Origin: JADJPO01 sp046330955
GTDB taxonomy: Bacteria; Actinomycetota; Actinomycetes; Actinomycetales; Kineosporiaceae
Length of the DNA: 64,000 nt
Direction: 5' to 3'
NCBI GenBank assembly: GCA_046330955.1
Contig: JAXLRT010000006.1
Coordinates: forward strand, 62,001 to 126,000
The notes under the pieces: generated by a model
The model's database searches: none
Told to the model about the DNA's origin: nothing
Seen by the model: the letters and a program-made list of their open reading frames with translations, nothing else
In this document: positions 61,434-64,000 of the stretch, piece by piece
Layout: the number at the start of each line of letters is the position of its first letter
Numbering within the stretch: position 1 is the stretch's first letter
Program-made: the position numbers and the translations under genes

Positions 61434-62104
61434 GCGAACCGGATCGCGATCGCCCGGCCCTGCGCGTGATGGTGGTCGACGACCACCCGATGTGGCGAGA
61501 TGCCGTCAGCCGGGACCTGGAGCAGGCCGGCTTCGACGTGGTGGCCACCGCGGACGGCGTCGAGGCCGCCGCCCGGCGCGCCACGGCCACCCGGCCGGAC
61601 GTCGTCCTGATGGACATGCAGCTGCCCGACGGCAGCGGTGCGCAGGCCACGGCCCGGGTGCTGGCAGCCTCGGCGGCCTCGCGGGTGCTGGTGCTGTCGG
61701 CCTCCTCCGAGCGGGACGACGTCCTCGAGGCGGTGAAGGCCGGCGCGTGCGGCTACCTGGTCAAGAGCGCCTCGGCGAGCGAGCTGATCGATGCCGTGCA
61801 GCGGACGGCGGCCGGGCAGGCGGTGTTCACGTCCGGGCTCGCCGGGCTGGTGCTGGGGGAGTACCGCCGGATGTCGGCCGACGCCCCGGCGGGTCAGGCG
61901 CCCCGAGCGGTGCTGACCGAGCGCGAGACCGAGGTGCTGCGATTCGTGGCCAAGGGGATGTCGGCCAAGCAGATCGCCGGTCGGCTCGGGTTGTCGCATC
62001 GGACCGTCGAGAACCACGTGCAGTCGGCGTTGCGCAAACTCCACCTGGCCAATCGGGTCGAGCTGACCCGCTACGTCATCGAACAGGGTCTCGACCAGGG
62101 CTGA
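61430..62104 (+). CDS. NarL/FixJ-family response regulator
   Basis: This 224-residue protein has a receiver domain with VMVVDDHPMWRDAV and phospho-Asp in DVVLMDMQLPDGSG near 65, Lys in GYLVKSASASELI near 117, and a LuxR-type helix-turn-helix near 165-220 (LTERETEVLRFVAKGMSAKQ, then LSHRTVENHVQSALRKLHL). It should bind DNA when phosphorylated by the upstream kinase. The GTG overlaps the kinase stop. No self-regulatory site was identified. The long spacer downstream has no obvious target gene except a DUF222 gene. Confidence 0.93.
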   Translation: MSEPDRDRPALRVMVVDDHPMWRDAVSRDLEQAGFDVVATADGVEAAARRATATRPDVVLMDMQLPDGSGAQATARVLAASAASRVLVLSASSERDDVLEAVKAGACGYLVKSASASELIDAVQRTAAGQAVFTSGLAGLVLGEYRRMSADAPAGQAPRAVLTERETEVLRFVAKGMSAKQIAGRLGLSHRTVENHVQSALRKLHLANRVELTRYVIEQGLDQG

Positions 62105-62793
62105 TGTTCGCACGCCGGCTCGGGTCGTCGCCTCAGCCGGGCGCGAGGTGGCCCTGTCGGCTCCACTGACCCGAGCCGGTACCGACCGCTGGGCTCGGTC
62201 GGCGTCGAGGACAGCCGAATCCACAGCCACAGCCACTCACGGTGATCTTCACACTGCCGAGGGTCGCCGTGGAGATCGCTGTGCGCGGATGTGGGGGCCA
62301 GGAACGATGAGCGTGTAGAGACCGACGCAATGCAGCAAGGGCACGTTGTGTTCGCTTCTCTCGGGGGGATCCTCTGCCGCAGCGTGACCGGCAGGGTCGT
62401 GAGTCCTCCTCCCCGCCACGTGCTCGTCGGGTGCGGACTGATCACCCTCAGGGGGCGGTGCATGCCCAGCGAGTGAGGGCAGACCACCCCCTCAACGGGA
62501 TCTTGAACGGCAGGCACACCGTCGCCGGCGATTCAACGGAAGCTGGATGGCCTCGGGGCGCACAGCCTCGCCCGACTGATCACTGTCGGGGGGCGGTTCG
62601 CACCCATTCACCGAGGGCAATCCACCCCTTGATGGTGATCACGGTGCGAGGTGGCCGGGTCCCGCCGGGGGTGCGCACCGCGTGATGCGCCCGTGGCGTA
62701 GCCGAAACCCCTCCCCGCAGCGTGGCCGAAACACTCGAGATCGACCGGTTCGCACCTCTTGTCATCGTACATATGTACGACTATGATATGGGT
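62105..62793. other. Repeat-rich intergenic region
   Basis: This 689-bp region has no supported gene. Two imperfect direct repeats of about 68 bp (62434-62501 and 62572-62640) share GACTGATCAC, a GGGGGCGGT stretch, GAGGGCA and CCACCCC. Two copies of GCGT-A/G-GCCGAAAC lie near 62690-62735. The final 35 bp hold the promoter and LexA-like box of the DUF222 gene. Short ORFs here have shadow-like composition. Confidence 0.55.
62759..62787 (+). promoter_or_regulatory. Promoter with LexA-like operator for the second DUF222 gene
   Basis: TTGTCA (62759-62764), a 17-bp spacer and TATGAT (62782-62787) match the vegetative consensus well. The spacer is occupied by a perfect 16-bp palindrome TCGTACATATGTACGA (62765-62780), a close relative of the SOS box TCGAAC-N4-GTTCGA. 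The ATG at 62794 is six bases after the -10, so the transcript is probably leaderless. Confidence 0.75.
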
Positions 62794-64000
62794 ATGACCG
62801 CGCTCGACGTCCCCGCCGAGGGTTCACCGGATCCCGGTGAACCCGAACTGGTGGCCGCGCTGTGGCAGCGCATCGACCGGTTGCACGCCACCGTGGAGCG
62901 GGTGGTCGCAGAGCGTGAGGCGGCGTGGGATCGGGTGGAGGAACTCACCGCCCGGTGTACCCGCATGGCGGCGCAGGTACCGCTCAGAGCGCCGGGCGTG
63001 CCGGACGGCGCCAGGCTCGCGACTGCCGAACTCGGCACCGACACCGACGTGCAGTTCGCCGACGTGCAGGCCGCCGACGTGCAGGCCGCCGACGTGCAGG
63101 CCGCCGAAAGGCAGGCCGCCGAAAGGCAGGCCGCCGAAAGGCAGGCCGCCGAGGGGCGGCCGATGCCGGGGTTGGCGGCGGCCTTGACCGGTGAGGCGGG
63201 GCCGGTACTGGCCGCGGCCGTGGCGGCGGCGGTGGGGAACCTGTCTGGGCTGAGCCGGACCGCTGCGGCGCTGGAGGCTGACGCGGTCGATGCGGTGGTG
63301 GACGTCGGCTGTGTCGCGGACCTGCCCGATGGCGTGCTGGTCGACCTGGCGGCTGCCGGTCAGCGGCTGGCGGCCTGGGGCACGTTGGCCTCGACGGTGG
63401 CGGCCGGGGAGTTGGCGCACCGATGGGAGAAGTACCCACCCGAGGACGGCGACCGCCTGCCGGGCACGGGCTCGCCGGGTATGGGACGGTCGCGGGATCT
63501 GGGGTTTCGCGCCGCGGCCGCCGAGATCGCCACCGGGTGCCTGCTCACCGAGCACACGGTCGCCGCTCGCATCGATGCGACCCGGGCGGTGCCGATCCGG
63601 TTGCCCCGGCTGTGGCACCTGGTGGCCACCGGGGTCGTCGACCTCGATCGGGCGCGGCTGATCCATGAGAAGACTCTCGCGCTGACCACCGACACCCTCA
63701 CCGGTCTCGAACCACAACTGGTGATCAAGGCGACCACGTTGACCATGCCCCAACTGCGGGTCTGGCTGGAACGGGCCATTGCCGCGGCCGACCCCCAGGC
63801 CTACGCTCGCCAGGCCCGCGAGGCCCACGACCATCGCGGAGTCTCGTTCCGGGCCGCAGGCCACGGCATGGGACGCATGGCCGTCACCGGGTCCCTGGCC
63901 GACATCGAGACCGCCCGGATCGTGGTGACCGCCCTGGCCGCCATGGCCCAGGACGACCCCGGCCACGAGCGCCTACCCGACGCCAAACGCGCCGACACCG
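62794..64000 (+). CDS. DUF222 (13E12-family) protein, cut by the window end
   Basis: The first 402 codons are present; the frame is open at 64000. Residues 1-60 include a coiled-coil-like stretch (ALWQRIDRLHATVERVVAER). About 85-119 is a pentapeptide array (DVQFA, three DVQAA, three ERQAA). The DUF222 core follows with LAAWGTLASTVAAGELAHRW near 190, AEIATGCLLTEHTVAARI near 240, WHLVATGVVDLDRARLIHE near 270 and HRGVSFRAAGHGMGRMAVTG near 345. An HNH domain would be expected beyond the edge. The promoter carries a LexA-like box. The start lies six bases after a -10 hexamer. Confidence 0.88.
   Translation, partial: MTALDVPAEGSPDPGEPELVAALWQRIDRLHATVERVVAEREAAWDRVEELTARCTRMAAQVPLRAPGVPDGARLATAELGTDTDVQFADVQAADVQAADVQAAERQAAERQAAERQAAEGRPMPGLAAALTGEAGPVLAAAVAAAVGNLSGLSRTAAALEADAVDAVVDVGCVADLPDGVLVDLAAAGQRLAAWGTLASTVAAGELAHRWEKYPPEDGDRLPGTGSPGMGRSRDLGFRAAAAEIATGCLLTEHTVAARIDATRAVPIRLPRLWHLVATGVVDLDRARLIHEKTLALTTDTLTGLEPQLVIKATTLTMPQLRVWLERAIAAADPQAYARQAREAHDHRGVSFRAAGHGMGRMAVTGSLADIETARIVVTALAAMAQDDPGHERLPDAKRADT
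63046..63150 (+). repeat. Seven 15-bp tandem units in the DUF222 gene
   Basis: The units are GACGTGCAGTTCGCC, three of GACGTGCAGGCCGCC and three of GAAAGGCAGGCCGCC, all in frame. They encode DVQFA, DVQAA and ERQAA pentapeptides, a charged flexible linker between the coiled coil and the DUF222 core. The identical neighbours suggest recent expansion. Confidence 0.9.

Noticed and set aside
62431..62685. 84-codon ORF in the spacer before the DUF222 gene
   Set aside because: No ribosome-binding site and its peptide simply mirrors the imperfect DNA repeats.

Overview
The window is about 64 kb of very GC-rich DNA with frequent GTG starts, many 4-bp start/stop overlaps (ATGA or GTGA), DUF222/13E12-family genes with LexA-like boxes, SigE-family sigma and coenzyme F420 genes. 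Together these point to the chromosome of an actinomycete. I cannot name the species.

Region 1 (1-1.6 kb) holds a decayed vapBC toxin-antitoxin pair tail to tail with mtnA. Region 2 (1.7-28 kb) is one large cell-surface glycan locus. It has an LCP-type wall ligase, an ABC glycan exporter (wzm, wzt), about ten glycosyltransferases, and a full set of enzymes for a UDP-2,3-diacetamido-mannuronic acid type donor: a UDP-sugar 6-dehydrogenase, a 3-dehydrogenase, an aminotransferase, an N-acetyltransferase and a 2-epimerase. No Wzx/Wzy pair and no initiating phosphoglycosyltransferase is visible, so the ABC route is the likely export path. Four glycosyltransferases in this locus are each followed by, or fused to, a small protein of a shared type that I do not recognise ('companion' A-D below). 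Two genes at 21.7-26.1 kb carry five frameshifts.

Region 3 (28-34.6 kb) holds a membrane protein/SigE-type sigma pair, arsC, a SpoIID/LytB protein, a broken AbiEi/DUF559-type gene between two copies of a hairpin repeat, and both subunits of a 3-oxoacid CoA-transferase. Region 4 (34.6-47.1 kb) is envelope-related: a secreted amidase with cell-wall-binding repeats, a large membrane protein, a substrate-binding/von Willebrand A fusion, M13 and M1 metallopeptidases, a polyprenyl-phosphate-type GT2 and a flippase-like membrane protein.

Region 5 (47.2-57.1 kb) has a DUF222-HNH gene with a LexA-like box, a glycosyltransferase-methyltransferase fusion, a second flippase-like protein, an AlkA-like DNA glycosylase, a membrane diguanylate cyclase and a heparinase II/III-like protein. 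Region 6 (57.1-62.1 kb) has a probable fbiA-fbiB-ldh operon on the minus strand and a NarL-type two-component system on the plus strand. The last part is a repeat-rich 0.7-kb intergenic stretch and a second DUF222 gene cut by the window end. Its promoter has the same LexA-box geometry as the first DUF222 gene.

Most long antisense readings are frame shadows of GC-rich genes and are not listed. No tRNA, rRNA, CRISPR array or intact insertion sequence was seen.
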